64,000 nucleotides of DNA from Semisulcospira habei (taxonomy: Eukaryota; Mollusca; Gastropoda; Semisulcospiridae), in NCBI GenBank assembly GCA_036245525.1, contig BTPG01000002.1, forward strand, positions 169,015,528 through 169,079,527, written 5' to 3'. How positions within the stretch are numbered: position 1 is the first letter of the stretch; every line of letters begins with the position of its first letter. The position numbers were made by a program, and so were the translations under genes. A model generated the notes under the pieces. That model saw only the letters and a program-made list of their open reading frames with translations. It had not been told where the DNA came from and did no database searches. Positions 11,501-24,200 of this stretch are shown piece by piece.

Positions 11501-14500
11501 TGGATGAGTGGATTTCAAAAACATATCAGTCTAAAGCCACAATAACAGAATAAAATCTGTCCACAGTAACTCAGGTGACAAAACCAGTAAGACTAGTATT
11601 GAGAGCTTTTGTGAAGTTGTATAAAAGTGTTCGCTCAGATTTTTGTAGACCCCCAGTTACAGCTGCTATGTCAGGTATGGCTGATTCTGAAGTAACTGCC
11701 CAGTGCACAAAAGGCCATCGGCCCGATGTCAGTTGTGCACAGGCCAATGGCGCTGATGTCGCCTGACGTCAACTGCCATTGGCCTACGCTTGACTGATGT
11801 CAGCCCGATGGCCTTTTACCCGTTGGATGTGCTTTACTGTGCTATGTATTTTGTTCTCTGCACATGTACACAAATAAAACACTCAGAATATATGCAACAT
11901 CAGCAGGTTATGTCTCGGTAGCTTTAGCTTACAGTGCACTTTATAATTATACTGATTTGATGCTGATGTGGCATTTATACCGATATGTATTTTTTCTGAC
12001 TCGTAGCTCACTTGTAACTTTGAGAATGTATCTCAGAATAATGCCTTTTAATTTTGTAATTGTTAAACATCTTTCATGTGTATTTTTAAAATGCTTGTGC
12101 AGAGGTTTTTTTTTTTTTTTATTTTTTTTTATTGGGGGGGGGGGGGGGGTGTTGTGGGGATGTCTTACGTAATTGATTTCATCAAAACCCTCCTTGTTTT
12201 AGTATTATTGTACAAACATGGAATTCATTCTCTTTTCTCTAATAGTGATATATTTGTTTTGGTCAGATTTGTAAACATTAACACAATGGCCATCCATGGG
12301 CTCTTTTCTTTAGAAATCAAGTCAAGTTAATATCACTTTATCAGGTTTACTCACTAGGCTTCTATCAGGTTTTGTCACTACATCAAGTTTTTTTTTTTTC
12401 TCTCACTGTTTTATATGTACAATGTCCTTATATCCACATACTTTGACTCAGATGTAATGGCTTTAACATGAAAAAGAAATACATGTAAGTATGTTTTACG
12501 TTTTGGACAAGCCGATGAGCATTCTTTTAACCCCTTGACTGCTAAGGAAAAGGCCTCTTACAGTAGATGGTCATGAGCCCCCGCAGTTGCGGGGGCTCAT
12601 GAGGATTGATGCCTCTTGCTGACACTACTTTGTTTGTATGCGTGTTCCTTGGATGACTTGGGGTCTGTTGCATTGAATTAGCAAGATTTCAGAAGCACAG
12701 TCTATGTCCACTGGCAGTGAAGGGGTTAAATTTAATCACTTTCCCATGCAGCCATCGGCATTGTGTACAGTACGGGTGACTGCATGCACAAAGGTGCTAA
12801 TGTAGACATGTACAAAGTTGGTCAGTTAACTCATTCAACCCGATGCACGTATTTCCAAAATTTTGGAGGCATCATCTAACGACTATGCACCTGTTGCAGG
12901 AGATGGATCCACCATGACAAGTCAAGGGTAGTGCCAGATTAGCTTGGCGCCGACAGGCACCAAGCTAATCTGGCACTAACTTTGAATTATCATGGTCGAC
13001 CCATCTCCTGCTGTAGTGCATCAGGGCTGAATGAGTTAAGGTTTGCCTGGGCTGCAAGACTTGCTTCAGTAAGTGACACTTGTAGAAAGAGGCAGTACAC
13101 CATGTGAAATGTAGGCCAGTGTGGAATGTAGATAAAAGGTTCTAGAACAGAAGTGTTAGATCCCAAGTGCACTTTTTCTGGACTTTTATTTAGTGCAGTT
13201 GTTTAGGTTGGTTTGTCTTCATTTTTTCACGCATACATGTACATGTACTTCATTTCCTTTTCACATTTCAAGCTCTGGCACTATTCATGTCACAGCTTTA
13301 AATTTGGAAAAGAACTGTGGTATGTGAGTATGTGTGTGTGACTGAGTGCCTGCATAGTGTGTAAAATGCAATAAAATAAGCAGCAAAGAAACATGCTGTG
13401 GCTTGTCAGTGACAAAACAGTTCACGCCGTACTATTTCTTTTCCTTGTCCATCAAAGGCATACCTCTTTCTTGAAATTGTCGTCTGAATGAAGGTGCTTT
13501 TGAAGAACAAGGGAGATAAAACAATTTACTTTTCAGTTGGCAGGCATCAGAACTGTTCACCCAAAAAAAATCGGAAAACGGTGATTTTGAAGAATTGTAG
13601 AGTTATTTAAAGCCATTTCCAAGTCAAAAGTGTTATTAAACAGGGGCCAGGAAAATCGGAAAATCGCCGAAAATCGGACAGTTCTGATGCCTGAGTTGGG
13701 CATGTGAAAGTCCATGAATATTTGTATTTATTTTTACATGCTATAGCATGAATTGCCAAAGCTAAATTCAGTTAGTGCAGAGTGCTATATGTGAAAGCTT
13801 TGACTGGCATGTTACTGTTATGTGGCAGCACATTTTTTTATGTAGACCTGTACAGTGGTGTAATGTGGAGGCTAGATGTACTCTGACTTTATTTCTGACT
13901 TGCTCAGTTTTGATCCAAAGTTTAATTTTACTGCTTTTTGTTTATACTATACCAAGCCGTCATTTTTTTTCAGTGTTGATTTTTTGGGTTTAAAAGTTTT
14001 GTGTCTCTTTCAGTCACATAGAAAATTAATTCATTAAATGTAGAGGAACCAAGCTGTTCTGCCTTAAACTGTCATGCTTGTCCATACCTTGTACATTTGT
14101 AATGTGTCAGAGTGGAAAGGGTTAACTCATTTGAGACATGCAGCCTCCGGATGTGCGGCATAAGCCGCATTATCTGGAGGCGGCACATCTCAAATGAGTT
14201 AAGTTTACAAAGTTTTGATGGTGAATTTTATTTGTGGTTTCAGGACCCCAAAGCTGGACCCCCTGGAGCTGCTACAGAAGGCATGCTGGCCAATTTCTTC
14301 AACAGTCTGCTGAACAAAAAGACAGGAGCTGCTGTGCAAGGAAAAGGTAATGTGTCAGTTCCGTGGTCACCTATTACACTGGTGGCAGTACACACAATGT
14401 TTTATTTTCTGTGCATCTAATATTGACAAAGGAGGTAGTGGCTGAATCAAAATGCATGAAGTTGACGCATTCAGGGGACAATGAGACCATGAAATATTGA

Positions 14501-17500
14501 GGATAGTGCAGGTGGGAAATCCTTTGGCTGTCGCTAGAACTTTTTGTCGAGGTGATTCCTGCGGGATTAACTTCATCGAAAAGTGCCACTGACAGCCAAA
14601 GGATTAGATGTTAACTATGAATCCCAGAATAACAAATGACTTGCACTGGATAGAATGGAAGTTGTTTTGTGCTGAGAGTTAAATGGTTATTTATTTCCTC
14701 AAAAACATTACCGATGACATGACAAATTGGAAGTGTCTACTTACACAAGTTTAGCCTAAGAACCCGTTGTGCCTCTGCACAACCCGGGAGGCACTCGGGG
14801 AACCCCCAGAGGGGCTGAGAGTTGTCTCCCCTGCCTGCCCATCCGGTTCCGAGTTGTACGATAATTCCTCAGTCAGTCTACTTAGCTCGCGCCGTTCAGA
14901 CGTGTGTGTTTAGCCTCCAGTCTTGCCTGCGTGCGACCGGTTTGGAACCTGTACTGGACTGGGTGGTTGGGGTAGCGGCACCCTCCTCCTTCTCGCTATT
15001 CTTCCAATTTGTCATGTCATCGGTAATGTTTTTGAGGAAATAAATTCATTTTTCTCTGAAAGGTATTTTTTCGAAAAATACTTACCGATGACATGACTCG
15101 GAGGACCCTCCCACCTGCCCCGCTTGCCGCTGGTGAGCTAAGTATCCCGACTGAGAAATTATCGTACGACTCTGAACCGGATGGGCAGGAACGGGAGACA
15201 ACTCTCGGCCCCGCTGGGGGTTCCCTGAGTGCCTCCCGGGTTGTGCAGGGGCACAACGGGTTCTTAGGATAAAATTGTGTGAGTAAGTAGACGCTTCCAA
15301 TTTGTCATGTCATCGGTAAGTATTTTTCGAAAAAATACCTTTTAGAGAAAAATGAATTTTACTGGCACTGCTTTTTAAAAAAAAAATTATTTAGAGACAC
15401 TACTTATTTGTAGTGGCGGACTTTCTTTGTGTTTTTCTTTGACTGCAACAGGAATACATGGGTGACATTGACAGTCTTCAGTCCTGCAACATGATTCAGC
15501 TTTTTCTAAACCCCAGAAAGCTAAATTTCAGCCTTTTGGTTCAGACAGGACAGCACCTCAACCATCTTGTTTCATCAGCAAGAGACATAAATTCTCATGA
15601 GCCCCTGCATCTGCAGGGGCTCATGAGAAATTATGTCTCTTGCTGGCCTTTGACTACAGAGCGTAGTAATCCGTGGACCGTTTTGAGTCTTTTCAGTTTT
15701 TTGCACAATCACCCATTGGATTAGTTCTAATCTTGGTAGATATAAATGGAGTTATTTCTACTTGTAAATGAGATCAGGTGAAAGATATCACGCAGTACAC
15801 TGAACCTTGATTTGACATTGTGGAGAGTGGATAGGAAACAGACATGATTGAAGACTAACCCTGTGTGTTTGTGTTTGCTGTGATTTCAGTTTTGTCTATG
15901 AGAAGAAGTAGTGTTGGTACCGGTAAAGGCCAGCCCAGCCGTGGCTTTCAGTTTATTTATTTTTCATGTTTTGGTTTCTTGTTTTGTGTTTGATGAGAAG
16001 CTCTTTTGACTCTCCTGCAGTTTGCTTTGAGTTTTAAACACACGTAACCCATTCAGACCTGACGTTCTACAAGGTGCAGATCAACCATGATAGTTCAAGG
16101 GTAGTGCAATGCGTCAAACTATTTTGGCACCACCCTTGATCATGGTTGATTTGTTTCTTGTACTCCAAATCCAATGTACTCTTCAGAGGACAGCTCCCAA
16201 ATTCTGGAATTTCTCGGCGCTTGTACAATGTGTCTGATACCAAACGTGGAAAGGTTGGGGGTATTTTATGTTGTTCACATGGGAGGTTAAATGCACCTAA
16301 CATGTTTTGCTCGTGACTGACTTCATGCACCTTATTCATTTACTATTTTTCACATCTTTTCTGATGCAGTCAGATTCAGTACATTATTTAATCCTTTGGC
16401 TGTCAGTAGTGCTTTTTGTCGTGATGATTCCTGCAGGAATCATTGCTACTGACAGCTAAAGGGTTAACTGGTTATTGTTTGATGATGATGCTGATACAGA
16501 GCTTTGTTAAGAGGTTTGCATTATTTGCATCTCAGTTGCTGAGAGCTGAACATAACACTCAATAGGGTAAATATGTCTTGCTGGCCTCATTTTGGTGTTA
16601 GCATTTTTAGTCATGTTCCCCATGCGGAGGCGGTGATGTGACGATTACTCTTTGCAGTTTTTGTGGGCTTTGCCAGTTAAAGTGTGTTTGTAAGTTAAAC
16701 TGTGGGCTTTGGCAGTTAAAAGTATAACCCTTTGATTGTTGGTAGTGTTTTGTCATGATGATTCCTGTAGGAATCATTGCACTAAAATCTTTCCCGACAG
16801 CCAAAGGGTTAAAATGCAGATTGGCCACCTTGTCAATGGGAATCTAAGCTTTGATATCACCTAATGGCACAAATGCTTGTTTTTTTTTTTATCCTGTTCA
16901 CTGCCAGCAGCTAGGGGATTGGATGGAAATAATGACAGGTTGATGCTAAACTGACAGAGGAATTGGGATATCAGTGAGGCTAGGAACAGGCATAGATTCT
17001 CAAGAGCCCATGCATTTCCTGGGGCTCTTGAGCATCTGCACTGCTTGCAGTTGGACTCTGTTTGCTACATCATGGTGGTGAAGAGTTTAGGGCGCTCAGG
17101 CTTTCTGTAGGTTTAGACAAAATTTGTCAAGGAAAATGGATACTTTGTTTTTTCAAAATACATTACCGATGGCATTACTATCTGGGAATACACTCTATTG
17201 CCTATAGATTTCAGCAAAATTGTGTGTAGCACACAACTGGGGAGGAGACACCGGGGATCCAAGCACTATGACCCCGGGTGGCCTCCCCTTACTACCCTAT
17301 CCCGGCGAGCACAGGGCGACCTCGTCAGTTTCACTCATAGCTCGACCGGGGACGGTCGAGTTTTTGCCTTTCTCCGTTCTACGGGTTTCAGTGGTTTTTG
17401 ACTGTGGGCTTGAATTGGAGTCTTCGATTCAGCCCTGGACTCACTACATTCGTGGTTTTTCCTTTGACAATTGGACTCATTGTGACCTGTGCGCCGACCG

Positions 17501-18262
17501 GTTTTACCGGCTCTGACTTGTGAGTTCACCCTTGGCTTGGCCTTGGGGTTCGACGACGCACGTGACTTGTGCCCGGCTGGTTTGTGCAAGGTGGACTTTC
17601 TTCGCCGGCGTAGTTGGTTTAGGGCCTTAAGGCTTCTTCTGTGTCGAAGACTTGCCGCCGTGCGGGGACTTCCAGTGGCCGGTTGATGCACTCGACTCTT
17701 GCTTGCCGTGTTCGGGCTGTGCTTCGGACGGAACGTGTGATGGTGGCGCCGCTTGGACGGAAGACCGGTGTTCGCGCAGGTGGGACTTCTTCAGGCGTGA
17801 CCGGTCCCCTCGCCCGCTTCGGTCTCCACGGGATCCTCCACGGGTGGACGTACTTCCCTCGGCGCATCGGGCTTTCCGGCCCACAGGTAAGTCCCCTTCT
17901 TGTACCGTTACCTCGCAGGTTCTCCCTCCCCTCTCCGAGTCTTCGGAGCAGGGTAGGCGAGTTTCGGAGTCACGCTCCCCACGCTCTGCTTCGTTAGCGC
18001 GTGGCTTGAGCCCATTTTGGTTCCCACCCCCCGCTCTGCTTCGGGCGAGCGGTCTGGGAGAGATGAGCGTTCGTCGGCCACCCCCGGCTCTAGGTCTCCG
18101 GAGCGGGGACGGGTGACGGAACGCAAGCATAAGAAAGAGAGTAAACGTGATAAGAAATGCTCTCGCTCACGCACCGAGGCTTCGGAACGTGACTCGAGAC
18201 CGTTAGTAATGCTGCCTCCCCGCTCTGTATTTTCCGAACGGGCAAGGCATGCTTCGCTTTCT

Positions 18263-18294
<32 letters not shown>

Positions 18295-21200
18295 CCCGCC
18301 CCGTCTCGCCTGGGCGGGCCCGGGGTGTGGTTGACTCTCGCCCCCCACGCTCCGAGGAGTCGGAGCGGGGGTCGCGTGCACATAATGGTCCCCTCCCCGC
18401 TTCGCTTCGCCTGAGCGGGCTTGGCGTGACCGTAGACTGTCCCCCCCCCCCCCCCCGTCTCGTATCGACCGGACGGGCCCGGTGTGACTTGGACCCTCGC
18501 CCCCCCCCCCCCCCCTCGCTCCGAGGCTTCGGAGCTGGGGCAGCGGGCTCATAAATCGTCCCCTCCCCGCTCCGCCTTTCCTGAGCGGGCTTGGCGTGAC
18601 CCTAGACTGTCCCCCCCCCGCCTCGTATCGACCAGGCGGGCCCGGTGTGACATCGCGCGTCCTCCACGGTCCGACACATCGGACGGGGGGCCGCGTGCCC
18701 GGTATTTGTCCCCTCCCCGCTCCGCCTTTCCTGAGCGGGCTAGGGGAGACTATTGGCGGTCCCCCCCCCCCCCCCTCGCACCGGTTCTCCCGGGCGGGCC
18801 AGGGGTGACCAGGCCACTTCCTCGGTATTCCGATCGCGGTTTGTCGCTCACGTCGGCTGCCGCGTGCGGATCCCGACTTCGAGGTGGACCGTCGCTTTGC
18901 CACGGTCCCTCCGTCGCCACGGCGCGCCTCTTTGCGTGCGTCGCGGGCGGCTGCGTCTACCTCGCGCGCGGCGGTGCGGCACTCTCGTAGCCGCTCGCCC
19001 CTTTCGTCTTTGCCGCGAGAAGATCAGTTTGGAACGGACGTCCTCAGCCTTCATCCGTCGGACTCGGCCTCGGCGATCTTCTTGCAGGACTCGGCGGCGG
19101 GTTCTCCTTCCCGCCTTTTTCCGCTGTCGCGTCGGCCTCCGCCTCGTCAGACGTTGCCGGCCCTTCGCTCGGATCACAGTCGGTCCACGCTATGGGTGAG
19201 GCTTCAAGGCTTATCGCCAAGTCCCTACCGCCCGACGTCTGTCCGCCTTCGCCTCCTCCGAAGAGACAGGCTTCGGCCATGGTCGACGCGCAGAGGCAAG
19301 TCCAGCGCCGCAAGTCCCTCCCGCAAGCCGGCTTCCGGGACCTCACCGATGCTTCTCCGCCCAGCTGCGTAACGACGCTTTCGGCGACACGGGATACTTT
19401 ACCGCCGCTCGATCGCCGGTGGGAATCAACTTAAGCTTCCGCCAGGCCTAGTACGCTGGACACTCCCAAGCCTTCGCCTTACCTTTTCCAGCGGTGGATG
19501 TGGCGGCCTTACTACAGGCGGGCGGCCGCAGGCTCGTCCAGAACTCGTGGCCTCGGCCTCTCGACAGGATCGCCTCCTTAGCGCGGAACTCGCTGGCGTG
19601 CTCGGGTTTGGAACTGGCTACCCAGGCAGCACTGCAGTGCCTACAGGATACGTGGGACCTGGAGGCTCAGTCCCCGCTTCGTGACGTGCAGTCCATCCTG
19701 ATAGCGGCCAACCGGTCCGCCTACCATTCTTCCACCACCGCCAGGGCAGCGGCTGCCAAATGCGACCTCTGGAGGAGGGATACCCTTTTGCGCCTCTGCT
19801 CGGACCTTCCCTTGTCAGTGAAGACCCAGCTCCGTCACGCCCCCTTAGGGGGTCCTCAGCTGTTCGGCGTCACTTGGCACACCTTTAAGGAATCTTCCAA
19901 GGACTTGTGGCCCAAGCCTGCATCTAACCCAGCCTCGACCCGCTTTCGCGCCCCCCGCACGGCGGGGGTCGTGCCCAGCGGTCTTTCAGGCCCTCCTTCT
20001 CTACAGTCGGATCTTCACGAGGTCGGGCCCGTCCATTCCAGGCTACTCAGGCCGGCCCCGCCCCTCGCCCTTCTTGGCCCCGCGGTGCCCGTAGATCGGG
20101 CCGCGGTCGGGCTCTTTGACTCGCCCCCGCCTCCGCCCCCGCCTCATTAATCGGGCCTCCCGTCGGCGGGCGGCTGTCGCTCTTCAGCGATCTTGGAGAT
20201 CGCTGTTCCTGGACGACCCCTGGATTCTTTCCACCGTTACCGCAGGCCTGCAACTTTCGTTCCTGTCGCCTCCGCCTCTTCGCTGAGCACCCATGTGGAC
20301 CCAGGAACCGCTCGACGGCACACAGGCGGACGCTCTGCGCGGGGAAGTGGCGACCCTCCTCACCAAAGCGGCGACAGAGGTGGTTTGCGGCAGGACTCTC
20401 CGGCGTTCTACAGCCGACTCTTCTAGCTCCCAAACCAGGCGGCAAGTGGCGTCCAGTTATCGACTTATCAGCTTGGCCTCGATTCAGGATGCTTGGCCCC
20501 TCGATTCAGGATGGAGACGGCCAGGACACTCCGTGCGGCCCTCCGGCCGATGGACTTTGCGATCAGCCTCGATCTGTCAGACGCCTATCTGCACGTCCCG
20601 ATTCATCCGTCGTTTCGCCGGTACCTTCGGTTTGACTTGGGGGGATCGTCTACCAGTTCTGCGCCCTTCCTTTCGGCCTCAACATCAGTCCGTGGGTGTT
20701 TACAAGACTGCTCGACGCCGTGATAGCCAATTTCCGTCAGCGCTCCTTGAGCCCGGCCTCCAATTACTTGGACGACCTTCTACTGCGCAACTTGGTCTCC
20801 GCAGCCCTCCAGACGGACAGGGATGCCCTGCTTTCCCTTCTGCGTCGTCTAGGTTTCCTACTCATTGGGGAAATCCGTTCTTCTCCCTCTCGACGGTTTC
20901 TACATCGGGGGATGGAATTCCTGACCGACCTCAACCTTGCCCGCCTGCCTCTGGCCAGGCGACAGAAGATAGTCGACTTAGCGACTTCGATGGGGATGGG
21001 ATCCTCCTTCACCGCCAGGGTCTGGCTTCAACTCCTGGGCCTCCTCAGGGCGGCTGCGGACCTGCTTCCCTTGGGCAGACTTTATGCTCGGCCTCTCCAG
21101 CTACGTCTCCTTCTTCACTGGCGACCCTCGGGCGCTCTGTTGGATCTAGTACCTGTCACGCCTCGGGCTCGTCCTCACCTCGAGAGGTGGGCGGACCTCG

Positions 21201-24200
21201 CTTGGCTGGCTTCGGGGGTGCCCTACACTCCCCGCCGCCTCGGTGGTCTCTCTGTACAGAGGCGAGCCAGGCCGGCTGGGGCGCGCACCTGTTACCGGAT
21301 TTCTCTCGGCCTCGGGCGTTGGCTTCGGGAGCTGTTCGGGAATCACGTCAACTGGCTGGAGCTGAAGGCAGTTGGATTGGCATTCGACGTTGGCAGGAGA
21401 CCTTGGCCAATCAGGACGTCCTCGTGCTCTCCGACAACTCGACGGTGGTGGCTTACATACAGAATCAGGGTGGCACTCTCTCGCCCTCCCTTTGCATTCT
21501 TCGGTGCCACCTTCGCCTCTGGTGCAGGGATCGAGGCATTGCCCTACGAGCCCGCCACATCCCTGGCCACCTCAACGTGAAGGCGGACGCCCTGTCTCGT
21601 CGCGGACAGTTGCTCCACACGGAGCGGTCCCTACGCCCGGATATTTTTCGCCTGCTCTGCTCTCACTGGGAAACGCCGCTAGTGGATCTGTTTGCCACCA
21701 GATGAAGCAGCCAGCTCCCGGTCTACGTCTCGCCAGTCCTGGATCCACTCGCTTGGGCAGTGGACGCGCTCCCCATTCCTTGGGTCGGCCGGATTGCTTA
21801 CGCCTACCCCCCGGCAGTCCTCGTTCCGAAGGTACTGCGGAAGCTTCTGGGATGCTCGGCGGTCCTCCTGCTGGTGGCCCCCTTCAACTGGACCAAGAGC
21901 TGGACCACGGACCTCCTCGCGCTTGCGACGGACCCTCCTCTGGAGCTTCCTACCCCTTCCACGATGCTCAAGCAGCCCCGTCAGCGGCTTTTCCATCCGT
22001 GCCCCGTACGCCTCCGCCTACACGCTTGGAGGTTGTCCGGCACGCCCGCGCCGCTAGAGGTTCTCGGATGCAGCAGTGGCGGCAATTGCAGCAGCCCGCA
22101 GACTCTCTACAAGGAAGGTGTACGAAGGCACGTGGAGGGTCTTTCAGACCTGGTGCACCTCCCATGGGCACCCTCCCACTAACCTAGCCTCCCACCAACT
22201 GGCGGAGTTCTTCCTGTGGCTCTTCGACGACCGGGGCTTAGCCCCGGTCGCCATCAAGGGCTACCGCGCTACGTTCGCGGACATCTACCGTCACCGGTGT
22301 CTTCCGGACCCAGGCGCCTGCAAGGATCTGTCGAATTTCTGGCTCACTTTGAACTCCGACGTCCGGTTTCACGTTCCCTAGTACCCCGGTGGGATCTTGC
22401 CTGGGTACTGACGTGGTTGAATACGGACCGGTTGAGCCCCTCCCCTTGGCTCGGTTCTCAGACTTGACCCGGAAAACCTGTTTCCTTCTGGCTCTCGTTA
22501 CAGCGTCCCGAGTCAGCGAGCTTCACGCGCTCTCGATGCTCCCAGCCTGTTTGCGGTTCGTTCCGACGGCTCTGCGCAGAGGCTCTCCGATCCGTCCTTC
22601 CTGGCCAAGAACCGCCGCCCGCGGCGGCTCCTCAGGTGCTAACGATACGGCCCCTCTGTGGAGCGGACCTCTCCCCTGGATCGCGGCAACAGGACCCAGT
22701 GCGGGCGCTAAAGATTTACCTGCGCCGCTCTCAGCCGCAGCGCCGGGGGCGCTCGCGCCTCTTCTTACCTTGTCCGCGGGCAGACGCCACATCTCGGCCC
22801 AGATCGTGTCATCCTGGCTGCGGTGGGTGATTAGGTCAGACTACCTAGACCTCTCCCCACGCGGCGCTGAGCCTTTACAAATCCGGGCGCATGAAGTGAG
22901 AGCAGTAGCCACCAGTCTAGCCCTGGACCGCAACTGCTCGGTCAAAGATATTTTGGCAGCGGGTGGCTGGCGCTCAGACTCCACTTTCGCACGCTTCTAC
23001 CTTAAGAGACCTATCCGGCTGACGTGACTCCCTGGCACGGGTGGGCGACATCTCCGCGGCCCAGCACTCCCTCCGAGCACTGCTGGCGTCTTAGGCACAT
23101 CATAGCTGAAATCGTCGGGAGTTCTCTCTTGAGGGGGCCGGCGGAGTGGTTGGGTTGTGGTTAGATACGGCACCCTCCGCCTGTTCGCCATTCTCCCAGA
23201 TAGTAATGCCATCGGTAATGTATTTTGAAAAAACAAATGAATTTTTTTTCTAAAATGTATTTTTTTGAAAAATACTTACCGATGGCATTACTCGAATGGC
23301 CCTCCCGCCTGCCCCGCTTGCCTCTTGTGGCTATGTGTGAAACTGACGAGGTCGCCCTGTGCTCGCCGGGATAGGGTAGTAAGGGGAGGCCACCCGGGGT
23401 CATAGTGCTTGGATCCCCGGTGTCTCCTCCCCAGTTGTGTGCTACACACAATTTTGCTGAAATCTATAGGCAATAGAGTGTATTCCCAGATAGTAATGCC
23501 ATCGGTAAGTATTTTTCAAAAAAATACATTTTAGAAAAAAAATTCATTTTTCTTCCTTCATTTTTTTTTTCTGTATTTTTTCATCTTCTGTGACTGAGTT
23601 GAGGATGCCTGTAAAATACTTTTGCCTCTGTTACTGTGTTAGCCCTTTGGCTGTCCGTAGTGCCTATTGTCGAGGTGATTCCTGTAGATAAAAGGCACTA
23701 TCGACAGCCAAAAGGTTAATTCAAGCACACAATTTCAGGACAGTTTTGCTCTTATCAAATTAGAAAGGGAGACTGATGGACCATGTTGCTCAAAGTTTGG
23801 GTCTGATTAGCTGAGCACCATGGCTAGATGGATGGACCATGGTAGTTCATCAAGGTGCCTGATTAGCTTGGCAGCTTGGATGGACCAAGGTAGATCAAGG
23901 GATTCACTTGGCACCTAGTCTTTCCCAGATGCCAGAGCTGATCAGGTACTTCCTTTGAACTGTCATGGTTCATCCTTGTTAATAGTATTTAACTCTTCGG
24001 CTGTCAATTCATTTTTTACGATGATTTCTTCTGGAATCATCACACCATAAAGCGCTACCGACAGCCAAGAGTTAGTTGTCACAAAATGCATAACAAGCTT
24101 GTAAAATGCAAGGAAATAACCAACGTAGAAAAACGCTTTGGGAAGACAAGGACAATTGAGTAAAAGTGTTTTGTTGTTTGCTTTTTTGTACTTTTTCAAG

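Larger units (their letters stand above)
17144..23549 (+). mobile_element. DIRS-type retrotransposon, near full length (copy 2)
   Basis: It is about 6.4 kb and far more GC-rich than its surroundings. The left terminus (TTTGTTTTTTCAAAATACAT...) leads to a 5' region, gag-like region, RT/RNase H and tyrosine recombinase. A fused-ends module follows at 23196-23292: its first half is the reverse complement of the left end, its second half the reverse complement of the right end. An internal complementary region (23281-23488) is the reverse complement of about 17165-17340, and the right terminal repeat ends at 23549. This is the diagnostic DIRS architecture. Reading frames contain several shifts and at least one nonsense change (21703-21705), so it is not expected to be autonomous. 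It lies in the last LIC intron. Confidence 0.93.

Noticed and set aside
12076..12330. Membrane-protein-like frame rich in Phe and Gly
   Set aside because: Produced by a poly-T/poly-G tract; no start, splice or similarity support.
17335..19346. Long minus-strand Arg/Gly-rich frames
   Set aside because: Shadows of the GC-rich DIRS gag region on the opposite strand; no domain and no splice support.
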